Shown: piece after piece, positions 44,390 through 53,856 of the stretch
Layout: every line of letters starts with the position of its first letter
Position numbering within the stretch: position 1 is the first letter of the stretch
Source of the DNA: Williamsia limnetica
GTDB lineage: Bacteria; Actinomycetota; Actinomycetes; Mycobacteriales; Mycobacteriaceae
Reading direction: 5' to 3'
DNA: 64,000 bases
Assembly (NCBI RefSeq): GCF_003217475.1
Contig: NZ_QJSP01000019.1
Span: 1-64,000 of the forward strand
Translations under genes and position numbers: made by a program
The notes under the pieces: generated by a model
Seen by the model: only the letters and a program-made list of their open reading frames with translations
Told to the model about the DNA's origin: nothing
The model's database searches: none

Positions 44390-45670
44390 GTGAATCCAGC
44401 TGAGGTGCCGCTGTTCGGCGGCTGGTTCGTGTTGTCCACGGAATTGGCAGCGGCGATCGCGATCGTCGCCGCCGTCCGGTGGCGACACCGCCGAACGTGG
44501 CGCCTGTGGCTACCGCTCGCCGTCGCAGTGGGAGCGACCGCAGCGGCCACGACCTACTGGGTCCTGGCCCGTCGAGACCTCGCACCCGACGCCGCGCCCT
44601 GGACCTTCTGGATCTGGTTGTCTCTGGCGGTCGCGCTGATGTTCATGGTGCCCGCCGCGTGGATCGGAGCCCGCTGGTGGCGCCGGATCACCGGGGTGGC
44701 GGCGGTGGGACTGACCGTCGTCTGTCTCGCTCTGGCTGCCAATCAGTGGGCGGGTTTCTATCCCACGGCCGGCCGCGCGTGGCAGGGTCTGACGGACCAG
44801 CCGCTACCTGGTCAGATCTCGTTCGCAACGCTTGTACAACTGCGCGGGAATCCCGAACCCGACGGCAAGATCGTCCCACTGCGGAGTTCGGACCGCATCA
44901 GCAGCTTTCATCACCGACCTGAGTACGTCTACCTGCCGCCCGCCTGGTTCTCGGGCAAGGTCCCCCCACACCTGCCCGCGGTCGTGATGATCGGCGGCGT
45001 GGTCACCACACCCGAAGACTGGGTGCGCAGCGGCTCGGCCCTGCAGACTGTCCGCGCGTACGCAGCCACACATGGCGGGCAGGCTCCGATCCTGGTCTTC
45101 GTCGACCCGTCCGGCAGTCTGTCGAACGACACCGAATGTGTGGACGGTCCGCACGGCAACGTCGACACCCACATCACAAAAGAAGTTCGGCCGGCGGTGG
45201 TCTCCGAGTTCGGCGCCTCGGATCATCCTGGCAAGTGGGCGGTTGCAGGATGGTCGATGGGCGGCACCTGCGCGATCGATCTCACCGTCGAACATCCCGA
45301 TCTGTTCCGGACGTTCGTCGACATCTCCGGCGATGTCGGTCCCAACCTGGGCAACCGGGCGCAGACGACGTCGACCCTGTTCGGTGGTCGAGCAGCTGAT
45401 TGGGAGCGTTTCGACCCGGCGACGGCGATGCGACGCCACGGCCCGTACAGCGGGGTCGGCGGCTGGTTCCAATCCGAGGGCCACCACCACGGACCAGGGC
45501 TGACCTCCCCACAGATACGTGCCACGGAGACTCTGTCGACAGTGGCGCGCGACAACGGGATCGACGTCGTCGTCCGGCCGGTGCCCGGACGCCACAACTG
45601 GCAGTTCGCCGCGCAGGCGTTCGCGGACGCGCTGCCCTGGTTGATGGCCAGGATCGACGCGCCGAACTGA
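44390..45670 (+). CDS. Membrane-anchored esterase of the antigen-85-like hydrolase group
   Basis: A 426-residue protein with four hydrophobic segments in the first ~125 residues (FVLSTELAAAIAIVAAV, WLPLAVAVGATAAATTYWV, FWIWLSLAVALMFMVPAAW, VAAVGLTVVCLALAANQ). An external esterase-D/antigen-85-type hydrolase domain follows, with VVMIGGVVTTPEDW, KWAVAGWSMGGTCAIDLTVEHPDLF (nucleophile Ser near 288) and VPGRHNWQFA (His near 405). Similar proteins in mycolata are putative mycolyl- or acyl-esterases. GTG at 44390 opens the frame. It ends before a strong terminator-like hairpin. Confidence 0.78.
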   Translation: MNPAEVPLFGGWFVLSTELAAAIAIVAAVRWRHRRTWRLWLPLAVAVGATAAATTYWVLARRDLAPDAAPWTFWIWLSLAVALMFMVPAAWIGARWWRRITGVAAVGLTVVCLALAANQWAGFYPTAGRAWQGLTDQPLPGQISFATLVQLRGNPEPDGKIVPLRSSDRISSFHHRPEYVYLPPAWFSGKVPPHLPAVVMIGGVVTTPEDWVRSGSALQTVRAYAATHGGQAPILVFVDPSGSLSNDTECVDGPHGNVDTHITKEVRPAVVSEFGASDHPGKWAVAGWSMGGTCAIDLTVEHPDLFRTFVDISGDVGPNLGNRAQTTSTLFGGRAADWERFDPATAMRRHGPYSGVGGWFQSEGHHHGPGLTSPQIRATETLSTVARDNGIDVVVRPVPGRHNWQFAAQAFADALPWLMARIDAPN

Positions 45671-45697
45671 CCCGACAAATCTGCTCCGGTTACAGCA

Positions 45698-45735
45698 ATC
45701 CGCTCCGGTTCCAGGGCTCTGGAACCGGAGCGGAT
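45698..45735. terminator. Strong hairpin between convergent genes
   Basis: Perfect 15-bp arms ATCCGCTCCGGTTCC (45698-45712) and GGAACCGGAGCGGAT (45721-45735) with an 8-bp loop, 27 bp after the esterase stop codon. There is no T run, so it may be a terminator of the GC-hairpin type common in actinobacteria. Confidence 0.6.
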
Positions 45736-45774
45736 CAACGCAAGTGGAGCAGTTCTTGCCCCATTATCGGGTCA

Positions 45775-45841
45775 GCCGATGGGTTAGTCGACCGGTTGGC
45801 CGATGGGTTAGCCGATGGGTTAGCCGATGGGTTAGCCGATG
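45775..45841. repeat. 12-bp tandem repeat covering the stop codon of the aldo-keto reductase gene
   Basis: Unit GCCGATGGGTTA occurs at 45775, 45799, 45811 and 45823, with a diverged copy at 45787 and a partial copy at 45835. On the minus strand each unit reads ATC GGC TAA CCC, so the last two codons and the stop of the adjoining gene are part of the array. Confidence 0.9.
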
Positions 45842-46677
45842 TAATCGAACGTATCCGGGTTGGGGCCGCCTCGGCCGTCCTCACCCTTGTCGAGTGCAGA
45901 GATCGCCTCGACTGCTGCGTTGTCGAGTTCGAAGTCGAAGAGCGCGAAGTTCTCCTCGACGCGCTTCGGCGTGACCGACTTCGGGAAGATGATGTCGCCG
46001 CGCTGGATGTGCCAGCGCAGCACCACCTGGGCTGTCGACTTACCGACCTTGTTCGCGATCTCGGAGATGGTCGGGTCGTCGAGCACCTTGCCCTGCGCGA
46101 TCGGTGACCAGGCCTCGGTCGCGATGCCATGCTCCTTGCCGTACTGCCGGGCGATCTCGTTGGTGAAGTACGGGTGGACCTCGATCTGATTCACGGCCGG
46201 CACCAATGACGTCTCGGCGGCCAGACGCTCGAGATGGTCGGGCTGAAAATTCGATACGCCGACTGACTTGGAGCGGCCATCCTTCGCGAACTCGATGAGG
46301 GTGTTCCAGGTAGACACGAAGTCGCCCCCGTACTGCGTCGGCAGTGGCCAGTGGATGAGGAACAGGTCGATGTAATCGAGGCCCAGATCCGCCAGGGTGG
46401 TGTCGAAGGCCTTCCGCGCGGCGTCCGGCTCATGGAAGGTGTTGTTGAGCTTGCTCGTCACGAAGATCTCGTCCCGTGCGATCCCCGACGCCCGGATGCC
46501 TTCGCCGACCTCTTTCTCGTTGCCGTACATCTGCGCGGTGTCGATGTGGCGATATCCCACCTCGAGGGCGGTCTTGACCGCGTCCGCGGTGTCTTTCGGG
46601 TCGATCTGGAACACACCGAAACCCAGCTGGGGGATGGTGTTGCCGTCATTGAGTGTGATGTTCGGAACTCGAGTCAT
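45832..46677 (-). CDS. Aldo/keto reductase
   Basis: The 281-residue protein is an NADPH-dependent AKR of the 2,5-diketo-gluconate reductase type. PQLGFGVFQID is at the N-terminus; GYRHIDTAQMYGNEKEVGEGI (Asp/Tyr of the tetrad) is at about 42-62. TSKLNN carries the Lys, IHWPLP the His, VGVSNFQPDHLERL follows, and IIFPKSVTPKRVEENF binds the NADPH phosphate. The protein ends FDYIG, where YIG and the stop coincide with a short tandem repeat. Substrate unknown, probably small aldehydes or diketones. A single gene with no operon partner. Confidence 0.88.
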   Translation of the reverse strand: MTRVPNITLNDGNTIPQLGFGVFQIDPKDTADAVKTALEVGYRHIDTAQMYGNEKEVGEGIRASGIARDEIFVTSKLNNTFHEPDAARKAFDTTLADLGLDYIDLFLIHWPLPTQYGGDFVSTWNTLIEFAKDGRSKSVGVSNFQPDHLERLAAETSLVPAVNQIEVHPYFTNEIARQYGKEHGIATEAWSPIAQGKVLDDPTISEIANKVGKSTAQVVLRWHIQRGDIIFPKSVTPKRVEENFALFDFELDNAAVEAISALDKGEDGRGGPNPDTFDYIG

Positions 46678-46820
46678 CGTCGTCCTCTCCTACTGCTGCT
46701 GCGCCACGCGGAAGACTTCACAGTGGCTTGTCGTCGTACCCGTAGTTCCAACCGAAGGGCGGCCCGCCCCTATTCCTCCAGCCCGTCGACCTGCAGCGGA
46801 ACCGAACCGAGGTGGATACG

Positions 46821-46859
46821 AAAAGAGACAGGCCAGAGCGTGTGCTCTGGCCTGTCTCT
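46821..46859 (-). terminator. Rho-independent terminator of tmRNA
   Basis: A perfect 16-bp stem (46824-46839 with 46844-46859, loop of 4) followed on the minus strand by T residues, 8 bp beyond the 3' end of the tmRNA. It is the strongest terminator in the window. Confidence 0.9.
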
Positions 46860-46866
46860 CGGGCGG

Positions 46867-47231
46867 TGGAGCTGCCGGGAATCGAACCCGGGTCCTTCGC
46901 CGTTTCAGTAGGGCTTCTCCGTGTGCAGTTCGCTAAGTCTCTACTCGGATCTCTCAGTCACGCGAACAAACTGAGATGACGATCCCAGTCGCTGTTTGAT
47001 GTCCCATTGCGGTCCGCGACCGCCCGCAACGGTTAGCTCTCTGAATGATGCCGGTACCCGGGGCGAGAGCTCACCCGGGCCGACAGACCAGCCGTCGCTT
47101 AGGCAGCGAGGGCGTAGTCGCGCTGATTTTTGTCGGCGCTTAATTGTTTGCTATGACGCTTACGGTGGTCTCTAGCCTGCACCGACACGCTTCCCCTACC
47201 TAGACGCACGCAGTCGAAACCGTTCAGCCCC
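46867..47231 (-). ncRNA. ssrA: tmRNA (transfer-messenger RNA)
   Basis: On the minus strand the RNA begins GGGGCTGAACGGTTTCGACT and ends GGTTCGATTCCCGGCAGCTCCA, so GGGGCTG pairs with CAGCTCC to form the tRNA-like acceptor stem with a T arm. The tag reading frame lies within: ADKNQRDYALAA followed by TAA (about 47099-47138), the actinobacterial consensus QRDYALAA. Length 365 nt is normal. CCA is not encoded. tmRNA, alanylated and bound by SmpB, frees stalled ribosomes and tags the product for proteolysis; smpB lies 1.2 kb away. Confidence 0.95.
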
Positions 47232-47310
47232 TTGGTAGCACCCCGCCGTTGTTCGCGACGGGACAATCAATTGTAACAAGAGTCGACGACAAGTCATTCC
47301 ATTTTCTCGT

Positions 47311-48318
47311 TCAGGCCCCGATCGCCGGGCCGATGACGCGCCAGCTGTCGCGCATCTGCTGCTCGAACGAGCCCCAGGTGTGCGCGCCTCTCGGGAACAC
47401 CGTGTAGGTGTGGCCGACCCCGGCCGCGCGCAGGCCGGCGGCCATCTGATCGGTGCACTGCCGGGTGATCACCTCGACCTGGGCGGGGCCGAAGAACAGC
47501 GGAACCGCCGCAGGCCCCGGAGCCGCCCGCGGAAGTCCGGTGGCAGCGGAAATGTAGATCGCTTTGCCGCGCAGCCGGTTCGGGTGCAATGTCGCATCAT
47601 GCTGGGCCCATGCAGGATCGCCGGGTGGGCCGTACATCGCCAGCGGGTTGGCACCTCCCGACGCCACGGTCGCCGACACCGCAGCGGTCCCGAGTGGACT
47701 GCTGATGGCGGGACAACCGCTATACGACGCGACGGCGCGGTAGACGTCCGGTGCCTGCCCGGCGAGGTCGAGCGCCGGTCCCCCGCTCATCGAGAGCCCG
47801 GCAATCGCATTGCTGCCGTTGGACTTCAACTCCGGTGCCAGCGCTGCGGGTAGTTCCCGGGTCAGGTAGGTCTGCCACTTGTTGATGCCGGTCACGAGGT
47901 CGGGGCCGCGCCAATCGGCGTACCAGCTGTATTTGCCACCGAGCGGTGAGACGACGTTGACGCGTTTACCCGCGAAAAAGCTCTCATAGTTCGTGTAATT
48001 CACCCAGCTGTCACCTTCGGTCCCACCCCCTTTGCCGTTGAGGAGGTAGAACGTCGGCGCACCTGCGGCGTTGCCTGCCGGGCGCAGGACCTGATTGGGG
48101 ATCACCCTGTTCATCGACGGCGAGTACACGTAGATGATCGACAGTCGATCGGTGACCTGCTTGCTACCGGTCACCGACGGTGCCGACGTCGCCGGTCCGA
48201 CTCCCTGGCACAGGGCAATCACCACCGCGACAGCCCCGACACATGCTGTCAGTCCACGAGAAATACCGCCCCGAATGTCCACTCGGGACAGTGCAGTCGA
48301 CTGTGGGCCGTACGACAA
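47311..48318 (-). CDS. Antigen-85-like mycolyltransferase/esterase
   Basis: A 335-residue secreted esterase. Signal peptide LTACVGAVAVVIALCQGV, cleavage around SAPSVT. The Ag85/FbpC-like domain has TFYLLNGKGGGTEGDSWVNYTN, VNVVSPLGGKYSWYADW, AIAGLSMSGGPALDLAGQ (nucleophile Ser near 175) and a late His in FPRGAHTWGSFEQQM (near 315). Such enzymes move mycolic acids onto arabinogalactan or trehalose, so the gene indicates a mycolate-type cell wall. It lies upstream of the tmRNA gene in the same direction. Confidence 0.85.
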   Translation of the reverse strand: MSYGPQSTALSRVDIRGGISRGLTACVGAVAVVIALCQGVGPATSAPSVTGSKQVTDRLSIIYVYSPSMNRVIPNQVLRPAGNAAGAPTFYLLNGKGGGTEGDSWVNYTNYESFFAGKRVNVVSPLGGKYSWYADWRGPDLVTGINKWQTYLTRELPAALAPELKSNGSNAIAGLSMSGGPALDLAGQAPDVYRAVASYSGCPAISSPLGTAAVSATVASGGANPLAMYGPPGDPAWAQHDATLHPNRLRGKAIYISAATGLPRAAPGPAAVPLFFGPAQVEVITRQCTDQMAAGLRAAGVGHTYTVFPRGAHTWGSFEQQMRDSWRVIGPAIGA

Positions 48319-48384
48319 ACCGAATCACCCGGACGTCACCGGGCTGATATCAAACCCTGACCCCGCCGATACCCCGCGAACGGG

Positions 48385-48858
48385 TCAGCGCATGCCCTTG
48401 ACGCGTCTGCCGAGTTCCCGGGTCACTTCTCGCTCGGCGTCTCGCTTGGCCAGGTCGTGGCGTTTGTCGTGGTCCTGCTTGCCTCGTGCGAGCGCCAATT
48501 CGACTTTCACCTTGCCGTCGTTGAAGTACATCGACAAAGGCACAAGGGTGAGGTTGCCGTCGCGGATCTTGCCGATCAGGCCGTCGATCTCTTTACGGTG
48601 CAGCAGCAGCTTTCGAGTGCGCCGCGGCGCGTGGTTGGTCCAGGACCCGTTGCCGTACTCGGGGATATGGAGTCCACGCAGCCAGATCTCGCCGTTGTCG
48701 ACGGTCGCAAAAGCATCGACCAGCGACGCCTTGCCGTCGCGCAAGCTCTTGACCTCGGTCCCGACCAGGGCGACACCGGCTTCGTAGGTGTCGAGGATGG
48801 CATAGTTGTGCCGCGCCTTGCGGTTCGTCGCAATGGCCTTGCGGCCTTTTTCCTTCAT
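48385..48858 (-). CDS. smpB: SsrA-binding protein SmpB
   Basis: The 157-residue OB-fold protein: [45 protein letters not shown] is the RNA-binding face, then [21 protein letters not shown] and the basic C-terminal tail [27 protein letters not shown] that inserts into the decoding centre. It is required for tmRNA entry into stalled ribosomes. It is downstream of ftsX in the same direction. Confidence 0.96.
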   Translation of the reverse strand: MKEKGRKAIATNRKARHNYAILDTYEAGVALVGTEVKSLRDGKASLVDAFATVDNGEIWLRGLHIPEYGNGSWTNHAPRRTRKLLLHRKEIDGLIGKIRDGNLTLVPLSMYFNDGKVKVELALARGKQDHDKRHDLAKRDAEREVTRELGRRVKGMR

Positions 48859-48940
48859 CGATGTTCACCTACTCTCGCCGGAAACTCATGCCTGATGGCC
48901 CCGCAACACTACACATGCCGGCCTCGCGCCGTCGCCTCGA

Positions 48941-49846
48941 TTATTCGCGGACGTAGAACCGGAGCGTCGCGTACGCCGTCACGCTGGACAGCGCCACACC
49001 GATGATGATCAGCCACGGAGCCACGAACAGCACGTCCGAGACCCCGATCTTCGCCAGGATGTTCACGCCGTACAGATCTTGCAGCGCCCGATCGAAGAAC
49101 AACGCCTTGGCGCCGAATAGTCCCGCAATGGCCAGGACGGAACCGACCATCGTCGCGATCACCGCCTCGAGCAGGAACGGTAGCTGGGTGTACCAGCGAG
49201 TGGCGCCCACCAGACGCATGATCCCCACCTCGGTCCGCCGCGTATAGGCGGCCACCTGCACCGTGTTCGCGATCAGCAGGACCGCGGCGAACACCAGGAC
49301 AAGGGCGATGGCAAACGCCGCATTGCGCGCTCCGTCGAGCACGCTGAAGATGCGTTTGACCAGTTCACGCTGATCGAGGACGCTGTCCACCCCGTCTGCG
49401 GTCCGGAACTGGTCGAGAACCACCCCGAACTGACCCGGATCCGACATCCGCACCTTGAACGACGCGGGTAAGGTGTCTTCCCTGACCAGCGCCGCGATAT
49501 CCGGATTGTTGGCGAATGTCTTTGTCGTGGCGTCGCGGTACGCCTGGGCGCGGTCGATGTACTGCACCGATTCCACTCCGGCGGCCCCCTCGATGTCAGA
49601 GCGCAGGGTGGAGCACGGCGCCGACGCGCAGTCAGGGTCGGCATCGGTCACCGCATCGGAGATGAAGATCTGCATCTCGACGCGATCGAGAAAGATGTCT
49701 TGCGTCTTGTCGGCCATCTGCACCACCAGCAGGCCGGCGCCGAACATGCCGAGGGTGATGGCTGTGGTGATGATCATCGCCACCGTCATGGTGACGTTGC
49801 GGCGCAGCCCGTTCAGGACTTCGCTCAGTATGAAACTCGCGCGCAT
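48941..49846 (-). CDS. ftsX: Cell-division membrane protein FtsX
   Basis: The 301-residue protein has the FtsX topology: a first helix (TMTVAMIITTAITLGMFGAGLLVV, about 18-42), a large extracellular loop (about 45-170) and three more helices near the C-terminus (AIALVLVFAAVLLIANTV, LLEAVIATMVGSVLAIAGL, LFVAPWLIIIGVALSSVTAYATL). It couples ATP hydrolysis by FtsE to activation of external peptidoglycan hydrolases (RipC in mycobacteria). The extracellular loop holds one Cys pair (ADPDCASAPCSTL). It follows ftsE closely. Confidence 0.94.
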   Translation of the reverse strand: MRASFILSEVLNGLRRNVTMTVAMIITTAITLGMFGAGLLVVQMADKTQDIFLDRVEMQIFISDAVTDADPDCASAPCSTLRSDIEGAAGVESVQYIDRAQAYRDATTKTFANNPDIAALVREDTLPASFKVRMSDPGQFGVVLDQFRTADGVDSVLDQRELVKRIFSVLDGARNAAFAIALVLVFAAVLLIANTVQVAAYTRRTEVGIMRLVGATRWYTQLPFLLEAVIATMVGSVLAIAGLFGAKALFFDRALQDLYGVNILAKIGVSDVLFVAPWLIIIGVALSSVTAYATLRFYVRE

Positions 49847-49909
49847 CGGAGTTCGGGTGTCCTCCCGGTCGGGACTGCAGAAGAAATGGAATGGTCGGCT
49901 CGGCCGGCC

Positions 49910-50599
49910 TCAGCCGCCGAGGCCGTAGACGCCGTGGGCGTCATCGCGGGTCAGTCGACCGTTGCTGAACTCGAGAACGCGCCGGCGCATCGAGTCGACG
50001 ATCTGGCGGTCGTGGGTGGCCATCACGACGGTGGTGCCCCGACGATTCACGCGGTCGAGGACCTCCACGATTTCCCGGCTGGTGTCGGGGTCGAGGTTGC
50101 CGGTCGGCTCGTCGGCCAGCAGCAGCAACGGCCGGTTCGCGATGGCCCTGGCGATGGCCACGCGCTGCATCTCGCCACCGGACAGTTCGTACGGCATCCG
50201 GTCCGCCTTGCCCGACAGGCCCACATAGTCGAGAACCTCGGGCACCACCTTGGCGACGGTGTTGCGCGGTTTGCCGATCACCTCGAGCGCGAACGCCACG
50301 TTCTCGGCCACCGACTTCTGCTGCAGCAGCCGGAAGTCCTGGAAGACGCAGCCGATCGACTGTCGCAATTTGGGGACCTTGCGACTCGGCAGCTTGTTGA
50401 CGTGGAAATCGCCCACATAGACGTCACCGGAGGTCGGCTTGTCTTCCTTTAGCAGCAGCCGGAAAAACGTTGACTTGCCCGAGCCCGAGGGCCCGATGAG
50501 GAATGCGAAATCGCCTTTGTCGACGTCGAGAGACAGATCCCGCAGTGCGGGCCGGGTCGATGCCTTGTACTGCATCGTCACATTGTTGACGCTGATCAT
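49910..50599 (-). CDS. ftsE: Cell-division ATP-binding protein FtsE
   Basis: A 229-residue ABC ATPase. Walker [12 protein letters not shown] (about 36-46), Q loop FQDFRLL, ABC signature [15 protein letters not shown] (about 139-153), Walker [11 protein letters not shown] (about 160-169) and H loop ATHDRQI. It forms the FtsEX complex with the next gene; the 63-bp gap suggests an operon. Confidence 0.95.
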   Translation of the reverse strand: MISVNNVTMQYKASTRPALRDLSLDVDKGDFAFLIGPSGSGKSTFFRLLLKEDKPTSGDVYVGDFHVNKLPSRKVPKLRQSIGCVFQDFRLLQQKSVAENVAFALEVIGKPRNTVAKVVPEVLDYVGLSGKADRMPYELSGGEMQRVAIARAIANRPLLLLADEPTGNLDPDTSREIVEVLDRVNRRGTTVVMATHDRQIVDSMRRRVLEFSNGRLTRDDAHGVYGLGG

Positions 50600-50653
50600 G
50601 GTCGCCCAGTGTAGCCACGAATGCTTGCCGCGCCCCTCAGACTTGCCGCCCGG

Positions 50654-51106
50654 TCAGGGCGCAATGCTGATGGTCGGCAGCTCCGGGAGCCGAAAGCCTC
50701 CTTGCGGCGGCGTGGTCGTGGTGGGTTCCGAGCTCGAACTGGAGCTGGGTTCCTCCTCGATGGTGGGCGGCACGGTCGTGGACTGCGTCGTCGTCGTCGA
50801 CGGCGTGGTGCTGGTCTCGGTGGGTTCTTCCTCGACCGGCGGCGGCGGTGTGGTGGTCCGCGGTGCCTGCACCTGCGAGATCTGGTTCTGCCGGGCCTGC
50901 TCATCGAGATTGGCGTAATGGTCGGAGCGCTGGCCATAGAGGAACAGCGCCGCGATGAACAGCACGACGAGCGCAGCCGTGGTGGTGCGGACGCGTCCAC
51001 GGAAGAGGTGGCGCGGGATCCTCTCCCACAGCGACTTCTTTGGTTCGGCCTCCAGCGCTTCGGAGGTAGGCGAGGCTTCTTGGTCTCGTCCGCTCTGCTC
51101 GCTCAT
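50654..51106 (-). CDS. Membrane protein with Thr/Pro/Glu-rich external tail
   Basis: A 150-residue single-pass protein. Cytoplasmic N-terminus with SLWERIPRHLFRGRVR, one helix (TTAALVVLFIAALFLYG, about 42-58) and an external low-complexity region (EEEPTETSTTPSTTTTQST, PSSSSSSEPTTTTPP). Its ATG overlaps the stop of the mscS gene by 4 bp, so the two are translated together. The order mscS, this gene, ftsE resembles mycobacteria. Function unknown. Confidence 0.75.
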   Translation of the reverse strand: MSEQSGRDQEASPTSEALEAEPKKSLWERIPRHLFRGRVRTTTAALVVLFIAALFLYGQRSDHYANLDEQARQNQISQVQAPRTTTPPPPVEEEPTETSTTPSTTTTQSTTVPPTIEEEPSSSSSSEPTTTTPPQGGFRLPELPTISIAP

Positions 51107-52050
51107 CGGCTTCCCTCCTCTGCGGCTGCAGCTGCCGGCGCGACGCCGTCGGTCTCGATGGCCGTTCCCGGCGCCAATGCGATTCCGGCGCGGCCGAACG
51201 CCCTGACGATCCTGGCCCGCAGGTCCCGGCTGACCTCGAACTGTTTACCCGGCAGGGTTCGTGCCACGATCCGCACGGTCATGGTGTCGACCTCGATATC
51301 GGTGACACCCATGGCCGTGGGTTCGTCGAGCAACAGGTTGCGGGTGCGGGCGTCGGTGAACGCCTGGTGCCCGATCTGAGCGATCAGTTCGTTGACCCGT
51401 GCCATATCGGCACCGATCGGCAACGGGATGTCGACCACGGAACGGGCCCAGTCCTTCGACAAGTTGATGGCCTTGACGATCTGGCCGTTCGGGATGGTGA
51501 TCATCTCGCCGTCGGCCGACCGCAGTTTGGTGACCCGCAGCGTGACGTCCTCGACGGTGCCTTCGGCCGGCTCCGCTGCCCCGGTGATGGCCAGCGACAC
51601 CACGTCACCGAATCCGTACTGCTTCTCGGTGATGATGAAAAAGCCCGACAGCAGGTCCTGCACGATGCGCTGGGCGCCGAAACCGAGCGCCGCACCGAGC
51701 ACGGTGGCCGGCGCGACGAAGCCGGTGATCGGGACGCCGAGCGCCCTGACGATGCTGAAGCCGGCGATGATGTAGACCACCGCGATCGCTCCCCAGGCGA
51801 TGACCTGGGCGACCGAATGGCGATGTTTGATCGCTTCCGACCGCACCAGCGCATCGGATTCGGTGAACTTCGAGTCGATCTTGGTGGTGATCTTGCCGAC
51901 CATCCACTGTACGAAGCGGGTCGCCAGCAAGGCGCCCACCACCCACAGCAGGATGGTGAGGCCCTGCAACGAGAGCCATCGGATCAAACGGTCCGATCCC
52001 GCGGGCCCGGACGGGGCCGACGTCACGAACGCGACTACATCATGAAACAA
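51103..52050 (-). CDS. Small-conductance mechanosensitive channel (MscS family)
   Basis: The 315-residue protein has three hydrophobic helices (LQGLTILLWVVGALLATRFV, VAQVIAWGAIAVVYIIAGFSIV, and the pore helix GFVAPATVLGAALGFGAQRIVQDLLSGFFIITE, typical MscS glycine/alanine packing). A beta domain (YGFGDVVSLA, VEDVTLRVTKLRSADGEMITIPNGQI) and an alpha/beta C-terminal domain follow. It opens on membrane tension to release osmolytes. The start is a TTG at 52048-52050, supported by GGAGGAG 7 bp upstream. Confidence 0.9.
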   Translation of the reverse strand: MFHDVVAFVTSAPSGPAGSDRLIRWLSLQGLTILLWVVGALLATRFVQWMVGKITTKIDSKFTESDALVRSEAIKHRHSVAQVIAWGAIAVVYIIAGFSIVRALGVPITGFVAPATVLGAALGFGAQRIVQDLLSGFFIITEKQYGFGDVVSLAITGAAEPAEGTVEDVTLRVTKLRSADGEMITIPNGQIVKAINLSKDWARSVVDIPLPIGADMARVNELIAQIGHQAFTDARTRNLLLDEPTAMGVTDIEVDTMTVRIVARTLPGKQFEVSRDLRARIVRAFGRAGIALAPGTAIETDGVAPAAAAAEEGSR

Positions 52051-52151
52051 ACGATTTGCTCCTCCGGTGTGGTGCTGCGGCCCTCATGGTCAGGTCGAAC
52101 TCCGCTGCGGTGGAAAAATCAGGGCCGAGCATCTGTGCGGCCCGGCACGGC

Positions 52152-53270
52152 CTACGCGGTCTGCGCCATCCTCCAGCGGATGCCCGATTCGATGAACCCG
52201 TCGATGTCTCCGTCGAGGACCGCCGTCGGATTGTTGACCTCGAACTCGGTCCGCAGGTCTTTGACCATCTGATAGGGGTGCAGCACGTATGACCGCATCT
52301 GATTGCCCCAGCTGGATCCGCCGTCGCCTTTGAGGGCGTCCATCTCTGCGCGTTCTTCCTTGCGTTTGCGCTCGAGCAGCTTGGCTTGCAGAACCCGCAT
52401 CGCTGCGGCTTTGTTCTGCAATTGGCTCTTTTCGTTCTGACAGGTCACCACGATACCGGTCGGGATGTGCGTGAGCCGCACAGCCGAGTCCGTGGTGTTC
52501 ACCGACTGGCCTCCGGGGCCTGATGACCGGTAAACGTCAACGCGCAGTTCGGTTTCCGGAATGTCGATGTGATCTGTGGTTTCGACCACAGGCAGTACCT
52601 CGACCTCCGCGAAGGACGTCTGACGGCGACCCTGGTTGTCGAAAGGACTGATACGGACCAGCCGGTGGGTGCCCATCTCGATCGAGAGTGTGCCGTACAT
52701 GTACGGCCCCTTGACGGCGAAGGTGGCGGACTTCAGACCCGCTTCTTCGGCGTACGAGGTGTCGTACACCTCGACTTTGTAGTCATGCTTCTCCGCCCAG
52801 CGGATGTACATGCGCATCAGCATCTCGGCCCAGTCGGCGGCATCCACGCCCCCGGCGCCTGACCGGATGTTGACCAGGGCGTCGCGGTGGTCGTATTCAC
52901 CGGCGAGCATGGTCTTGACCTCCATCGCCTCGATGTCGGTGCGCAGCGAGACGCGCTCGGCATCGGCGTCGGCCATCGCTTCGGTACCGGAGGCGCCTTC
53001 TTCTGACTCGGCCAGCTCATACAACAACGGAAGATCTTCGAGTCGCTGGCGCAATTCGGCGACCCTGCGTAGTTCGGTCTGCGCATGCGAGAGCTCGCTG
53101 GTCACCTGCTGAGCGTGTTCCTGGTTGTTCCACAGCTCGGGATCGGCGGCCTGATGTTCGAGCTCATCGATGCGTCGCCGAAGCTCCTCGAGGTCGAGAA
53201 CCTTCTCCACCGTGGTGAGGGTCGAATCGAGGGCGTCGATGTCTGCTGAGGCGTCTGGATGCACGATCAC
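52152..53270 (-). CDS. prfB: Peptide chain release factor 2
   Basis: The 372-residue class-I release factor has a coiled N-terminal domain, then [29 protein letters not shown] and the catalytic GGQ loop [11 protein letters not shown] (about 252-260). The codon-recognition segment should be the SPF type seen in RISPFDNQG (about 206-214), which identifies RF2 (UGA/UAA). No programmed frameshift is visible: the frame is continuous, as usual in actinobacteria. GTG start at 53268-53270. Confidence 0.95.
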   Translation of the reverse strand: MIVHPDASADIDALDSTLTTVEKVLDLEELRRRIDELEHQAADPELWNNQEHAQQVTSELSHAQTELRRVAELRQRLEDLPLLYELAESEEGASGTEAMADADAERVSLRTDIEAMEVKTMLAGEYDHRDALVNIRSGAGGVDAADWAEMLMRMYIRWAEKHDYKVEVYDTSYAEEAGLKSATFAVKGPYMYGTLSIEMGTHRLVRISPFDNQGRRQTSFAEVEVLPVVETTDHIDIPETELRVDVYRSSGPGGQSVNTTDSAVRLTHIPTGIVVTCQNEKSQLQNKAAAMRVLQAKLLERKRKEERAEMDALKGDGGSSWGNQMRSYVLHPYQMVKDLRTEFEVNNPTAVLDGDIDGFIESGIRWRMAQTA

Positions 53271-53328
53271 TCAGGGTACCGGTTGGTGGCAGTGCAGACC
53301 TATCGGTCGAGCCCGACGGGGGTCGCGA

Positions 53329-53733
53329 TCAGTCTTTGCGAAGGTTGGGCCCGGCCTGCGGGTCGGGTCCGATGGGGCCGGCCAGCTCCCAGCTCGACTC
53401 CGCTTTACCCGGTTTGTACGTCACGGGGATCTGATCCCCGATGGACGGCCAGCTCATCGACATCGGCACCACGAAGCGTCCGTAGACATCGGTGGGCGCG
53501 GTGTCGGGGCCGATGATCGTGCCCGACATCGTGCAGAACACCTGGTGGTTCTTGTCGCCCTCGACCGGCTGGTCGGATACCCCGGTCAGCGTCAAGGTCC
53601 CCGGAACGCGATTGGAGAACCGGGGGTCACCGGGCCTGCCACCGGCGGTCTCGCCGGAGCGGGCGCGGCGCCATTGGATCAGTATCGCCGCGAGGAGTGC
53701 AGCGAGCATCAGGATGATGATGATCTCGAACAT
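53329..53733 (-). CDS. Hypothetical membrane-anchored protein
   Basis: A 134-residue protein: N-terminal helix MFEIIIILMLAALLAAILI, a short basic/Gly-rich linker (RRARSGETAGGRPGDP), then a beta-rich domain (GTLTLTGVSDQPVEGDKNHQVFC, YGRFVVPMSMSWPSIGDQIPVTYKPGK). The N-out/C-in orientation cannot be fixed. I do not recognise a named family. It precedes prfB in the same direction. Confidence 0.62.
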   Translation of the reverse strand: MFEIIIILMLAALLAAILIQWRRARSGETAGGRPGDPRFSNRVPGTLTLTGVSDQPVEGDKNHQVFCTMSGTIIGPDTAPTDVYGRFVVPMSMSWPSIGDQIPVTYKPGKAESSWELAGPIGPDPQAGPNLRKD

Positions 53734-53856
53734 GTCCGGCGGGCTCCTACGGGTTGGTCACGACTTCGGCGATACGCACTTTTCAGGTTAACCGGACATC
53801 GGGACGGTCACCGCGCCGATGAACTCGCCTCCGGCGCCCAAGTAGCGTGAGCGTCC

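Noticed and set aside
45775-45841. Repeat array considered as CRISPR
   Set aside because: Units of 12 bp are directly adjacent with no spacers, and no cas genes are near.
52152-53270. Programmed frameshift in prfB
   Set aside because: The release factor 2 frame is open from start to end with no internal UGA, unlike E. coli.
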